NCBI GenBank assembly: GCA_003339415.1
Contig: PDHQ01000033.1
Coordinates: forward strand, 62,001-126,000
Length of the DNA stretch: 64,000 bases
Source: Ophiocordyceps camponoti-saundersi (nom. inval.)
Taxonomy: Eukaryota > Ascomycota > Sordariomycetes > Hypocreales > Ophiocordycipitaceae
Direction: 5' to 3'
A model generated the notes under the pieces. It was not told where the DNA came from. It saw only the letters and a list, made by a program, of their open reading frames with translations, and made no database searches. The position numbers and the translations under genes were made by a program. This document shows positions 63,290 through 64,000 of this stretch, piece after piece; the stretch's first letter is position 1, and each line of letters opens with the position of its first letter.

Positions 63290-64000
63290 ATGGCGACCGT
63301 CAACAGCCTGACTTGGATGGTGACGCTGATGAGGGCGCTTGTGAGCGGGATGGGGGAAATTGGGCAAGTGGTGGACGGGCAACAGGATGAAGCAGCACGA
63401 CTCCTGGAAAAACCTGAGCTTCAGTTTGAAAACGTGCCAAAGCTGAATACTAAATGCTATGGTTACTTCGAGGGACATCTCATGCCGGCCTTCCTCGACA
63501 TTACTGGTCAGTATCTCTCCTTGCACAGTCGCTACGGGGAGTCGAAACTGGCACACGCCAATCCTGCCGATATGCCGCGAATCGACTCCTGCTGCCTTGA
63601 AGTGGAGAAAATTATGTGCGAGTTATTTACCATCGCGAAAGAGATACGTGCGGAAGATCCGCAAAGCGGGCCGCAGGTGGTTGCGGCACTAGAAAGAGGT
63701 TACGAGAAGAGCAGCTATCGGTCTCGCTTGAAAATGGCAAGAGAGGCTGAAGAAATACGGCAAGCGAACCTCGACACGATGTTCCTGCCAACCAGCCACT
63801 TCGACGGTCACCACGGCCTCGTCTATAACCGACTGGCTCTTGAAAAGCTCAGTTGCGAGGATTGTGAGTGCGCGCGCCATTATAATGGCCCCATTCGCAA
63901 GATTCGATCGTCACTCTGCCCTACCGAGCTCAAGCCATGGACTGGCTTCGTCGAGGAGCAGAGACGATTCTTGGGCGAACTAATGTCGTCGTCCGAAGAC
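63290..64000 (+). CDS. unrecognised protein, 5' part, runs off window
   Basis: An ATG-initiated frame stays open for 237 codons to the window edge, downstream of a TATA box and CT-rich leader. The product is mixed in character, without signal peptide or membrane span, and shows helical charged stretches (RLKMAREAEEIRQANLDTM) and cysteine pairs (SCCLE, CEDCEC). I recognise no family. The length of the open frame in a 50-60% GC context and the promoter elements make it a likely gene. Introns cannot be excluded: a GTCAGT donor-like site occurs at 63506, but reading through it stays open. Confidence 0.6.
   Translation, partial: MATVNSLTWMVTLMRALVSGMGEIGQVVDGQQDEAARLLEKPELQFENVPKLNTKCYGYFEGHLMPAFLDITGQYLSLHSRYGESKLAHANPADMPRIDSCCLEVEKIMCELFTIAKEIRAEDPQSGPQVVAALERGYEKSSYRSRLKMAREAEEIRQANLDTMFLPTSHFDGHHGLVYNRLALEKLSCEDCECARHYNGPIRKIRSSLCPTELKPWTGFVEEQRRFLGELMSSSED

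Overview
The window is nuclear DNA of a filamentous ascomycete, most likely a Sordariomycete and possibly from the Hypocreales; the species cannot be fixed from sequence alone. The signs are short introns (about 50-110 nt, GT...AG, with CTAAC/CTGAC-like branch sites just upstream of the acceptor), genes on both strands without operons, GC-rich coding sequence, TATA/CT-rich promoters, many microsatellites, and a set of fungus-specific families (Mim1, Urc4, Pfa3, Trs31, Rts1, small secreted cysteine-rich proteins). Exon structures were assembled by eye from splice motifs, reading phase and family continuity.

Left part (1-8.3 kb) is housekeeping: the 3' end of a Gtr1/RagA GTPase, a p47/Shp1 Cdc48 cofactor, the mitochondrial insertases Mim1 and Oxa1 side by side, and the uracil-catabolism protein Urc4. 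From 8.3 to 26.3 kb the gene density falls and the content becomes accessory: a decayed membrane-protein gene with two in-frame TAG codons, two tiny secreted six-cysteine proteins with a knottin-like spacing, a secreted serine carboxypeptidase, a three-gene group of hydroxy/oxo-acid enzymes (D-2-hydroxyacid dehydrogenase, RraA-like aldolase, HpcH/HpaI aldolase), another secreted six-cysteine protein, a tetraspanin, and a secreted NucA/NucB-like protein with an altered core motif. A 10-N gap with duplicated flanks and poly-C tracts marks a local assembly problem near 19.0 kb.

From 26.3 to 40.8 kb, core genes (mevalonate kinase, Trs31, a Bcs1-like AAA ATPase, a Sec14-family lipid-transfer protein) alternate with small-molecule and secreted functions: secreted oxalate decarboxylase, germin-like cupin, phenolic acid decarboxylase, and an M14 metallocarboxypeptidase. 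Region 40.8-43.8 kb is a decayed island with a cytochrome P450 pseudogene (nonsense plus frameshifts) next to a YWTD beta-propeller pseudogene that lacks its 5' part.

The right part (44.4-64 kb) is again mostly housekeeping: a WD-repeat inositol-polyphosphate 5-phosphatase, a small one-helix protein, a CID/RS-domain RNA-processing protein, the PP2A B56 subunit Rts1, TFIIIC subunit Tfc1/Sfc1, a C2H2 zinc-finger protein with a long young tandem-repeat array, the DHHC palmitoyltransferase Pfa3, and an unrecognised protein running off the right edge.

The most interesting points are the two knottin-spaced secreted peptides, the hydroxy/oxo-acid enzyme group, the repeat-expanded zinc-finger protein, and the decayed P450/YWTD island. 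No RNA genes, CRISPR arrays or intact transposons were found.
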